DNA of 64,000 bases from Streptomyces calvus (GCF_006782915.1 NZ_VCNP01000003.1:1-64000), one strand, 5' to 3'; shown: positions 50,526-59,741, numbered from the stretch's first letter. Numbers and translations: made by a program. Notes: generated by a model not told the origin, from the letters alone.

Positions 50526-51430
50526 GGTGTGCTCTTTGCCGGGGAGGGGACAGAACCGGAACGGGTGCGGCCGCTCCAGGTGGCGGGGTCGATACGGCCC
50601 TGGTAGAGGGGCAGGTCGAGGGGGACGTCGTCGGGCCGGAACTGCTGCCAGGGGCGGTTCAGTGCCGCGGTGCCGAACTGCCGGATGTTGCTCACCTCGT
50701 CGAGGTCGATGACGTCGGTGAGGGTCGTGTCACCGTCGGCCGGAGCCTGCGAGCGGACGGTACCGGAGGGGTCGACCAGCAGGCTGCGTCCGGCGCCCAG
50801 GGGGGCGGCGCAGTTGACGCTGGCGGTGAACACCTGGTTGACGATGGAGTTGGCCTGGGCGAGGACGATTTCCTGCGCCCGGTCGCTGGTCCCGGTCTCG
50901 ACGAAGTTGAGCACCAGTTCCGCCCCCATCCACGCAAGGTGGCGGGTCGTCTCGGGAAACCAGGCGTCGTAGCAGATCGACAGGCCGATCCGGCCGACGC
51001 CGGGCATGTCGAAGACGGTGAACCCGGCGCCGGGAACCGTGGTCTCGTAGGGACGCCAGGGGAAGACCTTGCGGTAGGAGGCGACCCGCTCGCCGCGCGG
51101 CGAGTACACGACGGCGGTGTTGTGGACACGGCCGTCGTCTCCGCGTTCGTAGACGCTGCCCGGGGCGAGCCACACCCCGAGGTCGGCGGCGATCCGCGCG
51201 AGCGCGGCGTCGCGCGGGCCGTCCAGCGGTTCGGCGGTGGCCTCCGGGAGGTCCGCGGGATCCAGCGGGGAGCCGCCCGGCGCACCGCACAGGTGCAGCT
51301 CGGGATAGACGACCAGTGACTGTGCGGGCAGGTCCCGCGTACGCCGGGCGACATCGGCGGCGAAGCCGTCCAGGTCGTCGGCGGGGCGCCGGGGGGCCTG
51401 GACCAGAGCGAGGGGAAGGGGACGCGACAT
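50522..51430 (-). CDS. Carbon-nitrogen hydrolase (nitrilase/amidase superfamily)
   Basis: 302 residues. The catalytic triad is visible: Glu in VVYPELHLCGA, Lys in YRKVFPWRPYE, and Cys in GLSICYDAWFPE. Members hydrolyse nitriles or amides without cofactors. It is the first gene of a two-gene operon with the APC permease. A strong AT-rich palindrome (51454-51476) lies just upstream and the divergent TetR gene probably acts on it. Substrate: an amide or amine-type nitrogen source, not more precisely known. Confidence 0.92.
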   Translation of the reverse strand: MSRPLPLALVQAPRRPADDLDGFAADVARRTRDLPAQSLVVYPELHLCGAPGGSPLDPADLPEATAEPLDGPRDAALARIAADLGVWLAPGSVYERGDDGRVHNTAVVYSPRGERVASYRKVFPWRPYETTVPGAGFTVFDMPGVGRIGLSICYDAWFPETTRHLAWMGAELVLNFVETGTSDRAQEIVLAQANSIVNQVFTASVNCAAPLGAGRSLLVDPSGTVRSQAPADGDTTLTDVIDLDEVSNIRQFGTAALNRPWQQFRPDDVPLDLPLYQGRIDPATWSGRTRSGSVPSPAKSTP

Positions 51431-51453
51431 GGGGCACCAGGTGTGTGAGCGGA

Positions 51454-51476
51454 TTAATTAAACGAAATTTAGTTAA
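51454..51476. promoter_or_regulatory. TetR operator between amidohydrolase operon and tetR
   Basis: TTAATTAAA and TTTAGTTAA form a 9-bp inverted repeat (one mismatch) around CGAAA. It is the only AT-rich patch between the divergent starts and fits a TetR-dimer site. Confidence 0.75.
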
Positions 51477-51540
51477 TGAATCTGCCGGGCGTCAATGGTC
51501 GGGGCCGGAAGAAGGGACCGCGTGTGCGAGCATGTGGACC

Positions 51541-52143
51541 ATGCCCCGACCGAGGAACCAGGCGGAGCGGCGCGCCCAGCTGATCGACGCGGCCGCACGG
51601 GCCGTCATGAGCATCGGGGCGACAGCGGTCAAGCTGCGGGACGTGGCCGCAGAAGCGGACGTCACCCCGGCCTCCGTCCTCTACTACTACTCCGACCTGC
51701 AAGAGCTCTTCTCAGCGGTCTTCGACCACGCCGCCGCGACCTACTTGGTCATCCGCAAGGATGCGATGGCGGCGGCCGAGGGGCCGGTGGAGCAGCTGCG
51801 GGCGTGCATCCACAGCGGGGTGCCCTGGCCGGGCAAGGGCGAGGAGAGCACTCGGCTGCTGTTCGAGCTCTTCCCCGTCGCACTGCGGAACGAAGCGGTC
51901 GCCCAGGCGCACCGGCTCTTCTTCGGCCGGCAGACCGAGCTGTACCGCCAGGTCCTCGCACACGGCCGGGACACCGGCGAGTTCGCGCTCACCGCGGAGC
52001 CCTTGGCGCTGGGCCGGTCCTTCGTCGCGCTGGAGGACGGCTACGCGATGGACCTGCTGGTGGGCACCGCGACAGCCGAGGAGATCGAGGCACGGCTGTC
52101 CGCCCACGCCCGTGTGGTGACCGGTCACCCGGCCTTCGGCTAG
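51541..52143 (+). CDS. TetR-family regulator
   Basis: 200 residues. The N-terminal HTH is VKLRDVAAEADVTPASVLYY, then YSDLQELFSAVFDHA. The C-terminal domain resembles the BetI-like group, LFELFPVALRNEAVAQAHRL. ATG 51541 is used (an in-frame ATG at 51532 is possible). It faces the amidohydrolase/permease operon across the 51454 palindrome and is its likely repressor. Confidence 0.92.
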   Translation: MPRPRNQAERRAQLIDAAARAVMSIGATAVKLRDVAAEADVTPASVLYYYSDLQELFSAVFDHAAATYLVIRKDAMAAAEGPVEQLRACIHSGVPWPGKGEESTRLLFELFPVALRNEAVAQAHRLFFGRQTELYRQVLAHGRDTGEFALTAEPLALGRSFVALEDGYAMDLLVGTATAEEIEARLSAHARVVTGHPAFG

Positions 52144-52215
52144 CCAGGCGGTGTCCGGCGGATCATGCCGTGGTTGAGGCCGTCGAGACCCAGCTGACCC
52201 CAATAGAATCGCGGT

Positions 52216-52611
52216 GTGTTCGAGTACCACGGCTGGATCGCTGTCAGGGAGACCGCAGTCGGTGACGACGATGACCTCCGACTGCGGCAGGTCGTCGATG
52301 AGCTTCGGCTTCGCATCGCGAAGATGGCCAGTCCCTACCTCCTTGATCTCAGGTGGATGAACGGTGAGCCGTTCATCCACGTGGGAGGCAATTCCAATCA
52401 CCGCTCGTCGTCAGACGTGGTCGGGCTGTTCGAACATGTCGCGAAGGTCGCTCCCGGCTCCTACGGCCTCCTGCATGTGCGCGATGACGAGGACCCGGGC
52501 CATGAGAACGAGGTACGCGTACTCAGGCTCGCTCGGGGCACGGTCACGCATCACACGGAGGCGCTGCTGTCTCCTTGCATCCCGACGCTGGAAGACCCCT
52601 TCACTGTTTAG
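52216..52611 (+). CDS. Imm7-family immunity protein
   Basis: 131 residues. MFEYHGWIAVRETAVGDDDD, LRWMNGEPFIHVGGNSNHRS, SYGLLHVRDDEDPGHENEVR and ALLSPCIPTLEDPF match in order the Imm7 family found beside polymorphic toxins. The start is GTG 52216: TAGAAT (52204-52209) ends 6 nt upstream, so the gene is leaderless. No toxin gene is adjacent; the next features are an IS5 fragment and a kinase. It may be an orphan immunity gene protecting against a toxin of competitors. Confidence 0.85.
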   Translation: MFEYHGWIAVRETAVGDDDDLRLRQVVDELRLRIAKMASPYLLDLRWMNGEPFIHVGGNSNHRSSSDVVGLFEHVAKVAPGSYGLLHVRDDEDPGHENEVRVLRLARGTVTHHTEALLSPCIPTLEDPFTV

Positions 52612-52625
52612 TTCTGTCTGGCTGG

Positions 52626-52910
52626 TCACGGCCGGAGCCACAGACGGATCGCCGCGGCCATGACGGTGGCGTGAAAGACGAAGGCTCTCCTGTCGTGGCG
52701 CGTAGCTGCGGCTCGGGAGTTCTTGAGCCGATTGATCGCCCGCTCGACCTCGTTGCGGCGCTTGCAGATGTCGCTGTCGAAACCGGTGGGCAGGCCGCCC
52801 TTGCTGCCGCGTCGTTTGCGGTTGGCCCGCTGGTCCTTCGGCTCGGGGATGGTGTGCTCGATCCGGCGTCTTCGCAGGTAGCGACGATTGCGGCGTGAGC
52901 TGTATGAGGG
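52626..52910 (-). pseudogene. IS5-family transposase C-terminal remnant
   Basis: The last 95 residues of a transposase: EHTIPEPKDQRANRKRRGSK, SDICKRRNEVERAINRLKNS, TRHDRRAFVFHATVMAAAIR followed by LWLRP. This matches the end of the DDE domain, including the RNxVERxINRLK motif with the catalytic Glu. The N-terminal part is missing and no inverted repeat was seen at the left edge. The remnant directly follows the Imm7 gene (14 bp). Confidence 0.8.
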
Positions 52911-52924
52911 CGGTGGCCTTGCGG

Positions 52925-53476
52925 TCAGTTCACGAGGGCGCGGTGGCGAGCTTCCCGGACGACGCGGTCGGCGGTCTCCTCGGGAGTGAGGGCCGAGGTG
53001 TCGAACCACCAGCCGAGATCGCCGAGTTCGCGTTTCATGTCGGCGTCGAGGTCTTCGTAGCCGTCGAAGTGGAATTGCTCCTGTGGATCGCGGAGGGTGT
53101 TGCGGTACCGGCACGCCTCGATGCCCGGTGCGAGAACGACGAAGAGGACCTGACGGGCCGCAAGGAGTGAGACGAAGAAGTCCAGTTGCGCGCGGTCGGG
53201 GATCACCCAGTCGATCACGGGTGTGAACCCGGCGTCGGAGAAGTTGTTCGCCAGCGTGCACAGATTGCGGTTGCACAGCTCCACTTGTCGTGCCGCCTCG
53301 TCGGCGGGCTCGCCCAGGGCCCCGACGCGACCGCTGACGACCAGACGGCTGACGAAGTCGCCGTCGAGCCGGGCGGAGCGTGGCAGGCGCTCGGCGACGA
53401 GCCTGGTCACCGTCGACTTGCCGGCCCCCGGCATCCCGGTCACGATCAGGCAGTCCGCCGTCCCAGCAGTGATCAC
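52925..53476 (-). CDS. P-loop nucleoside/small-molecule kinase (AAA_33-like)
   Basis: 183 residues. CLIVTGMPGAGKSTVTRLVA is the Walker A; SARLDGDFVSRLVVSG and the lid region DPQEQFHFDGYEDLDADMKR resemble small-molecule kinases of the chloramphenicol-phosphotransferase/adenylate-kinase-like type. Start GTG 53476 (AGGA upstream) is used; ATG 53518 would add 14 residues. The target is not evident. Confidence 0.85.
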   Translation of the reverse strand: MITAGTADCLIVTGMPGAGKSTVTRLVAERLPRSARLDGDFVSRLVVSGRVGALGEPADEAARQVELCNRNLCTLANNFSDAGFTPVIDWVIPDRAQLDFFVSLLAARQVLFVVLAPGIEACRYRNTLRDPQEQFHFDGYEDLDADMKRELGDLGWWFDTSALTPEETADRVVREARHRALVN

Positions 53477-53658
53477 ACCCCCGATCCTGTCAGCGTGCCC
53501 GGACGTCGGCAATCGCATATCGAGGCGCGGTCCTCCGGAGCTGTCGGCCCCGCCCACGGTCCGGCCCCGGGCGCTGCCGCACCGCGTCTGCCGTACCCAA
53601 CACACGCCACGCAAGCCCTGGTTCACCCTTTCGAGAGACGTCCCGGGCGCCCCGGAGG

Positions 53659-54924
53659 CTAACGGCGCTTTCCGTGGCGCGGCCGGGAGCGCGTGCCGCG
53701 GGTGAAGGCGCAGAGGAGGCCGATGGCTTGCACCACGGCGCAGGCGGTGATCACCGTGCGGATGGCCGCGGGGTCGACGACCGCCATGAGGATGCCGGCG
53801 AGCGGGTAGGGCAGGAGCAGGATCAGCACGGTCACGGACAGGGTGCTGCCGAACACCTCGGCGGGGATGAGGTGGGAGCGCAGGGTGCGCAGTACGACGG
53901 CCAGCATGCTGTCGCCTGCCATGAAGACGGCGGCCAGCACGAGGTACGCCGGGTAGGAGTCGGCGTGGGCGATGAGGAAGCACGGCACGGCCGTCACCAG
54001 CGCGGCCCAGCGGCCCACCCCGGACAGTCCCCACCGGTCGATGGCGACGCGGCAGACGGCGACCGCCAGCAGCGAGGCGGCGGCCGCGCAGGACCAGACC
54101 ACGCCGACCGAGGCGCTGGACCGGCCGAGTTCCTTCACCACGATCACCGGGGTCGCCGCCTCCAGGAACCCGAGGGTCAGATTGGACAGCGCCAGCCCGC
54201 CGACCAGCCACGCCAGCGGCGGCAACGCGCGCAGGGTGGACCAGCCGGTGCGCCAGCCCTGCGGCGCGGGCCCGTTCCCCGCTGTGGGTCCGGGCATGTG
54301 ACGCGCACTCGGGGCGATGGCGGCCGACAGCAGCGACAGTCCGCTGATCACGGCGAGCATGCCGCTGGAGCCGGCCCATTGCAGAAGGAGGCCGCCTGCT
54401 GCGGGGCCGGCCAGAGCGGCTGCCTGGTCGATGCTCAGCAGGACCGACTGGACGCGGTGCGCCGCACCGTCGGCCTCCCGGCTGGCCGCCCCGCCGATGC
54501 TTTCGGCCGCGATGAAGCTGAACTGGGTCAGGCACCCCGCGCATGCCGCCAGGAGCATCACCAGGCTGGCGGCCACTTCGGCGCCGGTCATGGCCAGGGC
54601 GGGCACCGCGAGTCCCGCGACCAGTGCACGGGCCGCGGCGGCCAGCCGGAAGACCCGGGCGGGTCCGAACCGGTCCACCGCCGTGCCCGCCAGGGCGAAC
54701 GTGCACAGTCGCGGCGCCCACGCCAGCACGAAGGCGACGCCGGTCAACGAGGACGAGTTCGTCGTTCCCAGCACCAGCAGGGGTATGCCGTAGGTGGTCA
54801 TGGAGGACGCGGCAGCATCCGCGAGGCGCGGCAGATAGACACCGCGTGCCCGGCTGTGGGTCACCGGGCGGGCGTGCCGGGGCGGGGACGACCGGACTTT
54901 CGCAGATATCAAGGGGACGTGCAC
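53659..54924 (-). CDS. MFS transporter (EntS-like type)
   Basis: 421 residues with about 12 hydrophobic segments. LADAAASSMTTYGIPLLVLG, LAGTAVDRFGPARVFRLAAA and AGDSMLAVVLRTLRSHLIPA place it among MFS_3-type exporters. GTG 54924 is preferred over a longer start at 54996 because the upstream residues do not resemble an MFS N terminus; support is moderate. A 7-bp-arm palindrome at 54980-54998 may be its operator. No regulator gene is adjacent. Confidence 0.85.
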   Translation of the reverse strand: MHVPLISAKVRSSPPRHARPVTHSRARGVYLPRLADAAASSMTTYGIPLLVLGTTNSSSLTGVAFVLAWAPRLCTFALAGTAVDRFGPARVFRLAAAARALVAGLAVPALAMTGAEVAASLVMLLAACAGCLTQFSFIAAESIGGAASREADGAAHRVQSVLLSIDQAAALAGPAAGGLLLQWAGSSGMLAVISGLSLLSAAIAPSARHMPGPTAGNGPAPQGWRTGWSTLRALPPLAWLVGGLALSNLTLGFLEAATPVIVVKELGRSSASVGVVWSCAAAASLLAVAVCRVAIDRWGLSGVGRWAALVTAVPCFLIAHADSYPAYLVLAAVFMAGDSMLAVVLRTLRSHLIPAEVFGSTLSVTVLILLLPYPLAGILMAVVDPAAIRTVITACAVVQAIGLLCAFTRGTRSRPRHGKRR

Positions 54925-54979
54925 TTTCTGTGAACCATGGAACCGTCGGCGGTGGGTCAGCCTGAACGAACGAGACACA

Positions 54980-54998
54980 AGGTGACAAAGCGTCACCT
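54980..54998. promoter_or_regulatory. Palindrome upstream of MFS gene
   Basis: AGGTGAC and GTCACCT are separated by AAAGC. Candidate operator for a regulator encoded elsewhere. Confidence 0.55.
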
Positions 54999-55569
54999 AA
55001 CGGGCGTACTCCCTTCCCTGCAGGGCGTCAGGCCGCATTCCGGACCATGGTTGTGAAGCGGTGTCGGTACCGGACAAGCCGGGAGGGACACCGGGAACCG
55101 CGGCTTCCCCAACCCGGTTGGGAACGCCGCGACATGACACCGGTGATCACCGACACTCAGTACAGCGTGATCGTCTCACCAAACGTTACGTGGGGTAAGC
55201 CGAGGTCAGGCCAGTCGCTGAGGGAGTGGGAAGGCACCCACCCGAAGGGGACGGGTCATCGCAGATCCACCCGCGACCACCGTTCTCCTGCCAACACGCT
55301 CCACATTGATCACCCGCGCACGGCCACGGCTTGCGCCGGTCGCGTGTGATCGCCTCGCGGCGCGGGTCGTGGGCCATGCCGGCGGCACTCAGCGCCACGA
55401 GCTGCCGCACGAGACCGTGGGCGGCCGGGATCTGACAGCTGATCAGGCCTCGCGTACGGACTCCGCCCGGCTCGAGGTCGGCGTCCGCGGGCGTGCGGGG
55501 CGTCGGCGCCTGGATCCGGGGTGGCGAGTCGGTACCTCAAACGGCAGCCGTCGTTGGCGCGCAGACCTC
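54999..55569. other. Intergenic region
   Basis: No gene is well supported. A minus-strand frame (about 55186-55410) reads RREAITRDRRKPWPCAGDQC, GACWQENGGRGWI with five Cys, but it has no convincing start or family and is left unassigned. Confidence 0.45.
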
Positions 55570-55599
55570 TTGACAACGATGTCAGGCGCGTGATCTAGT
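55570..55599 (+). promoter_or_regulatory. Promoter and LacI-like operator of GH92 gene
   Basis: TTGACA (55570-55575) and TCTAGT (55594-55599) lie 18 bp apart. The -35 overlaps TGACAACGATGTCA (55571-55584), a 5-bp-arm palindrome with the CG centre typical of LacI-family sites. Confidence 0.65.
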
Positions 55600-55722
55600 C
55601 CGCTTCCATCCAGCCAGGGCCGCCGACTGCACCGATTCCACGGGCCCACTCCGTCCGTCGCTCAGAAGATCACCTCTCATGTCGCGCCGCACATGACGGG
55701 TGAGGAACAGGAGACCCCTTCC

Positions 55723-58700
55723 ATGCACAGACCCCTCCGCCGATGGCGCAACCGCGCCTCGACGGTCCTCGCCGCACTGCTCGTCGCCGGCGGTGCCCTG
55801 GGCCCGGCGCCGGCCGTCGCCCAGTCCCCGGCGGCCGCCGACCGTCTCACCTCCCTGGTCAACCCGTTCATCGGCACGCAGAACTTCGGCAACACCTTCC
55901 CCGGCGCGAGCGCCCCCTTCGGCATGGTCCAGGTCAGCCCGGACACCGGCGGCCAGGGAGGGTACGACTACCAGCAGGACAAGATCCACGGGTTCAGCCA
56001 GACCCACCTCTCCGGCGTCGGCTGCTCCGTCATGGGCGAGCTGCCGCTCATGCCGACGACCGGAGCGGTCGACACCGTCGACCCCGATGCCTACCGCTCG
56101 ACCTACTCGCACGACGACGAGGACGCCGAACCCGGCTACTACCGCGTCGGGTTGAAGACGTACGACATCGACGCCGAGCTGACCGCCACGGCCCGCACGG
56201 GCTGGCAGCGCTACACCTTCCCCTCGACCGACCGTGCCAACGTCCTGTTCAACACGGGCAAGGCCAACCAGCGGGTGTACAGCTCGGAGGTCCACGTCGT
56301 CGGCGACCGGACGGTCGAGGGCCGTGTCGAGGCGGGGAACTTCTGCGCGGGCAAGGACCGGCACACCGTCTACTTCACGGCGACCTTCGACAGGCCGTTC
56401 GCCTCGCACGGCACCTGGCGCGGCAACACCCCCGCTCCCGGTGAGCGGGACGCGGCCGGCGAGGGCGGGAACGGCGCCTGGGTGACCTTCGACGCCGGCT
56501 CCGACCGTGACGTCGTCGTCAAGGTGGGACTCTCCTACACGGGCCTCGAGGGTGCCCGGAAGAACCTGAAGGCGGAGACGGACGACTCGTACGACTTCGA
56601 CGCCACCCGCGCGGCGCTGCGGGCGACCTGGGAGCGGCAGCTCGCCGCCGTCCGGATCGACGGCGGGTCGACCGAGCGGCGACGCGCGTTCTACTCGGCC
56701 CTCTACCACGCGCAACTGCACCCGAACCTCGCCGGAGACGTCGACGGCCGGTACGCGGGCTTCGACGGGAAGACGCATACCGCGTCCGGGTTCACGCCCT
56801 ACCAGAACCTGTCGCTGTGGGACACCCACCGGCCGCAGAACCAACTGCTGCAGATGCTGCAACCGCAGGTCGCCCGCGATGTCGCGCTGTCGGTCGTCGC
56901 GATCGGACGGGACGGCGGCTGGCTGCCGCGCTGGTCGCTCGCCAACAGCGAGACCAACATCATGACCGGCGACCCGGTGACTCCGTTCCTCGTCGAGGCG
57001 TGGTCCAAGGGCCTGCTCGCGGGCCACGAGAAGGAGGCGTACGCCCTCCTCAGGAAGAACGCCCTGAGCACGCCGCCGGACGACTCCCCCTACAACGGCC
57101 GTGCCGGAATCGACGCCTACCAGGAACGCGGCTACGTCCCGAGCGGTCTGGAACCGGGGAAGGACTGTCCGGACAAGGGCGGCGACAACGACTGCCGTCA
57201 CCCCGCCTCGGCGACCCTGGAGTACGCGGCGGCGGACGCGTCGCTGGCCCTGATGGCGAAAGGGCTGGGGCACACCGCGGACGCCCGCATGTTCGCGGCA
57301 CGCGGCCAGTGGTACCGCAACCTGTGGGACTCCTCCATCCAGCAGTTCCGGCCGCGCACGACCGACGGCACCTGGCTGACGCCGTACGACCCCGTCGAAG
57401 CGGGCCACCAGTTCCATGAGGGCGGCGCCTACCAGTACCAGTGGCTCGTGCCCCAGGACCCGGCCGGGCTGGTGTCCCTGATGGGCGGCAAGCGGGAGAC
57501 CGAGAAGCGGCTCGACGCCTTCTTCGCGTACGACGAACTCCTCACGGACCCCGCCGGAACCGCTCGCGAGGACTGGATCTCGGCACCGTACGACTACTAC
57601 GGGAAGCCGACCTACAACCCGAACAACGAGCCCGACCTGCACTCCCCCTACATGTACCTGTGGGCCGGTGCACCCGCCAAGACCGCCACCGTGGTCCGCG
57701 CCGCGATGACGCTCTTCACGGACGGGCCCGACGGCATGACCGGCAACGACGACCTGGGCACCATGTCGGCCTGGTACGTCTTCTCCTCCCTCGGCCTGTA
57801 CCCGACGACGAACGGCGGCGACTTCCTCGCCGTCTCCAGCCCGCAGTTCCCGTCGGCGGTCATCCGCATCGGCGCCCACGGCGACGAGCAGGGCGGCACC
57901 CTGACCGTCGAGGCACCGGGTACGAGCGACACCCGACGCTACGTGAAGCGGGCGGAGTTCGGCGGGAAGGACCTGCGCGCCACCTGGCTCGACTGGGACG
58001 CGGTCGCCAAGGGTGGACACCTGGCCTTCGAGATGGCGGACGAGCCGTCGGCGTGGGGCACGGGCAGGGGCGCGGAGCCGCCGTCCGTGAACCGCGCGGC
58101 TGCCGATTCCCGCCGGCACCTCGACGCGTCGCTGCGCACCGGTTCCGACGTCCTGCCGACGGCCGACAGCGCGCAGGACGTCCGTCTGCGGCTGGACGTG
58201 CTGGGCCAGTCCCCCGGCACCCTGCGGGTGGACGTCGGCGCCAAGGCTCCCGGCGGCTGGACCGTGAAGACCTCCGAGCCCTTCTCGCTCGCCTCCCACC
58301 GGCTTCCGGTCCAGCGGACCGCGACGGTCGACGTGACCGTGCCGGCCGGAACCGCTCCGGGTTCGTACACCGTGCGGATCACCGCGGCCGCGAAGGGTGT
58401 GAAGAGCGTGGAACGGACCGCGACCATCGAGGTGCGCGCCGCGGCCCGCTGCGCGGCGGACGCCGGCGAGCAGTGTGCCGTGGACCTCGGCAAGGAGGCG
58501 AACCACGACGGCACCGCGACCGTCGCAGCCTCCGGCGAGGGCGACTTCGACGGAGCGGGCTGGAGCTACGACGGTGATCTGCTGCCCGCGGCGGGTCCCG
58601 TCGTCTGGGACGGCGTGACCTACGCCGCTCCCGATCCGTCCGGCACGGCCGCGAACTTCGTCGAGGCGCGCGGTCAGGCCATGCTGCTGCCGGCCGGGTC

Positions 58701-59007
58701 GTACAGCGCGCTGCGCCTGGTCGGCGCGGCCCACCACGGGCCGGTGACGACCATGCTCACCGTCCGCTACACCGACGGAACCACCGCCGAAGTGCCGGTC
58801 CCGGTCGGCGACTGGGCGGGAGCGGAGCCGCAGGGCAGCTCCGTCGCACTGGAGATGCCCCACCGGATCAAGCGCGGGCAGGGTGTGGACGGCCCGCCGG
58901 TGCGGCTGTTCGGTGCCTCCGCGGACCTCGACGCGTCGAAGACGGTGCGTTCGGTCGGTCTGCAGAACGACCCTCGGGTGCAGATCTACGCGATCACCCT
59001 CGCGTAG
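55723..59007 (+). CDS. Secreted GH92 family alpha-mannosidase
   Basis: 1094 residues. Signal peptide from MHRPLRRWRNRASTVLAALL to the AVAQ cleavage region. GH92 blocks in order: VNPFIGTQNFGNTFPGASAP, GFSQTHLSGVGCSV, FYSALYHAQLHPNLAGD, LSLWDTHRPQNQLLQML, EGGAYQYQWLVPQD and GNDDLGTMSAWYVFSSLGLY. The Glu in EGGAYQYQW and the Asp pair in GNDDLG are the expected catalytic/calcium region. After about residue 800 come two extra beta-rich domains (NEW3-like LRVDVGAKAPGGWTV and a C-terminal NPCBM-like VEARGQAMLLPAGSYSALRL). It releases mannose from glycans outside the cell. AGGAG stands 10 nt before ATG 55723. Confidence 0.93.
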   Translation: MHRPLRRWRNRASTVLAALLVAGGALGPAPAVAQSPAAADRLTSLVNPFIGTQNFGNTFPGASAPFGMVQVSPDTGGQGGYDYQQDKIHGFSQTHLSGVGCSVMGELPLMPTTGAVDTVDPDAYRSTYSHDDEDAEPGYYRVGLKTYDIDAELTATARTGWQRYTFPSTDRANVLFNTGKANQRVYSSEVHVVGDRTVEGRVEAGNFCAGKDRHTVYFTATFDRPFASHGTWRGNTPAPGERDAAGEGGNGAWVTFDAGSDRDVVVKVGLSYTGLEGARKNLKAETDDSYDFDATRAALRATWERQLAAVRIDGGSTERRRAFYSALYHAQLHPNLAGDVDGRYAGFDGKTHTASGFTPYQNLSLWDTHRPQNQLLQMLQPQVARDVALSVVAIGRDGGWLPRWSLANSETNIMTGDPVTPFLVEAWSKGLLAGHEKEAYALLRKNALSTPPDDSPYNGRAGIDAYQERGYVPSGLEPGKDCPDKGGDNDCRHPASATLEYAAADASLALMAKGLGHTADARMFAARGQWYRNLWDSSIQQFRPRTTDGTWLTPYDPVEAGHQFHEGGAYQYQWLVPQDPAGLVSLMGGKRETEKRLDAFFAYDELLTDPAGTAREDWISAPYDYYGKPTYNPNNEPDLHSPYMYLWAGAPAKTATVVRAAMTLFTDGPDGMTGNDDLGTMSAWYVFSSLGLYPTTNGGDFLAVSSPQFPSAVIRIGAHGDEQGGTLTVEAPGTSDTRRYVKRAEFGGKDLRATWLDWDAVAKGGHLAFEMADEPSAWGTGRGAEPPSVNRAAADSRRHLDASLRTGSDVLPTADSAQDVRLRLDVLGQSPGTLRVDVGAKAPGGWTVKTSEPFSLASHRLPVQRTATVDVTVPAGTAPGSYTVRITAAAKGVKSVERTATIEVRAAARCAADAGEQCAVDLGKEANHDGTATVAASGEGDFDGAGWSYDGDLLPAAGPVVWDGVTYAAPDPSGTAANFVEARGQAMLLPAGSYSALRLVGAAHHGPVTTMLTVRYTDGTTAEVPVPVGDWAGAEPQGSSVALEMPHRIKRGQGVDGPPVRLFGASADLDASKTVRSVGLQNDPRVQIYAITLA

Positions 59008-59058
59008 CACTCCGTACGCCCGCCGGCCCCCGCCGTCCTCCGGTCGGGAGGTCGGTCG

Positions 59059-59091
59059 GTGGCGGCGTGACCGTCACGGTCACGCCGCCAC
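59059..59091 (+). terminator. Terminator after GH92 gene
   Basis: GTGGCGGCGTGACCG and CGGTCACGCCGCCAC make a perfect 15-bp stem with a TCA loop, 52 bp after the stop. Confidence 0.9.
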
Positions 59092-59286
59092 TCGCGCAGC
59101 GCCGATCCGTCAGCAACCGGCGCCGCCCCCGACCGCCTGACGGCCGTGACGTGCTGCCGGACCTGCGGTGATCGACTCGACCGGTAGAGGCTCCGGCACG
59201 GATCAACCTTCGCAACCGCCGGGCGGTCCTACCGGGTTGCCGAGCAGTACACGGTTGTCCGAGCGCTTGGGTGGGTGAGGATGGGG

Positions 59287-59667
59287 ATGACGGGTCTCGT
59301 CACCGAGGTGACCTGGGTTGACGTACGCGAGGAACTGCCGCAGGACGGTTTACCGGTCGCAGCGGCGATCACCGGCCGGTATCCGGCCGACGGTGCCGAG
59401 TCCGGTACGGCGTCGGGTGAGGAATTCTGGCTGGTGAGGCCGATGTACTTCACGACTCGGCACTTCGGCGAGGACGGATCCGAACACCGCGACTGCTTCG
59501 TCGACTCCGACGGGATCATCCGCAGGCCCTACGACCCGGCCGACGACGACACCGTGACCCACTGGGCCTACCTGCCCACCCTGCCGGGCAGAACGACGCA
59601 CCTGGTTCTCGGGGAAGAGGTGCAGCCGGCTCTCCGCAACGCGTGGAACGCTCGTCCCGCCACCTGA
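59287..59667 (+). CDS. DUF551-like hypothetical protein
   Basis: About 126 residues. It has the DUF551-like frame: VTWVDVREELPQDGLPVAAA near the start, a middle with EEFWLVRPMYF, and TVTHWAYLPTLPG near the end. In phage and host genomes such proteins are widespread and their role is unknown. ATG 59287 is used; in-frame GTG 59275 and ATG 59281 are possible. The last codons lie inside a 53-bp tandem duplication. Confidence 0.7.
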   Translation: MTGLVTEVTWVDVREELPQDGLPVAAAITGRYPADGAESGTASGEEFWLVRPMYFTTRHFGEDGSEHRDCFVDSDGIIRRPYDPADDDTVTHWAYLPTLPGRTTHLVLGEEVQPALRNAWNARPAT

Positions 59668-59741
59668 TCCAGGGTCCGTCGGCTCGGTGCAACGCGTGGA
59701 ACGCTCGTCCCGCCACCTGATCCAGGGTCCGTCGGCTCGGT
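59636..59741. repeat. 53-bp perfect tandem duplication
   Basis: Copies 59636-59688 and 59689-59741 are identical. The first copy contains the last 10 codons and stop of the preceding gene, so its 3' end has been duplicated just downstream. Confidence 0.92.

Noticed and set aside
55186..55410. Minus-strand frame with five Cys (CAGDQCGACWQENGGRGWIC)
   Set aside because: No convincing start, ribosome site or family; could be the tail of a lost gene.
55582..59010. 1142-codon minus-strand open frame opposite the GH92 gene
   Set aside because: Its translation has no domains and mirrors third-position GC of the GH92 gene; the plus-strand gene has a signal peptide and clear family blocks.
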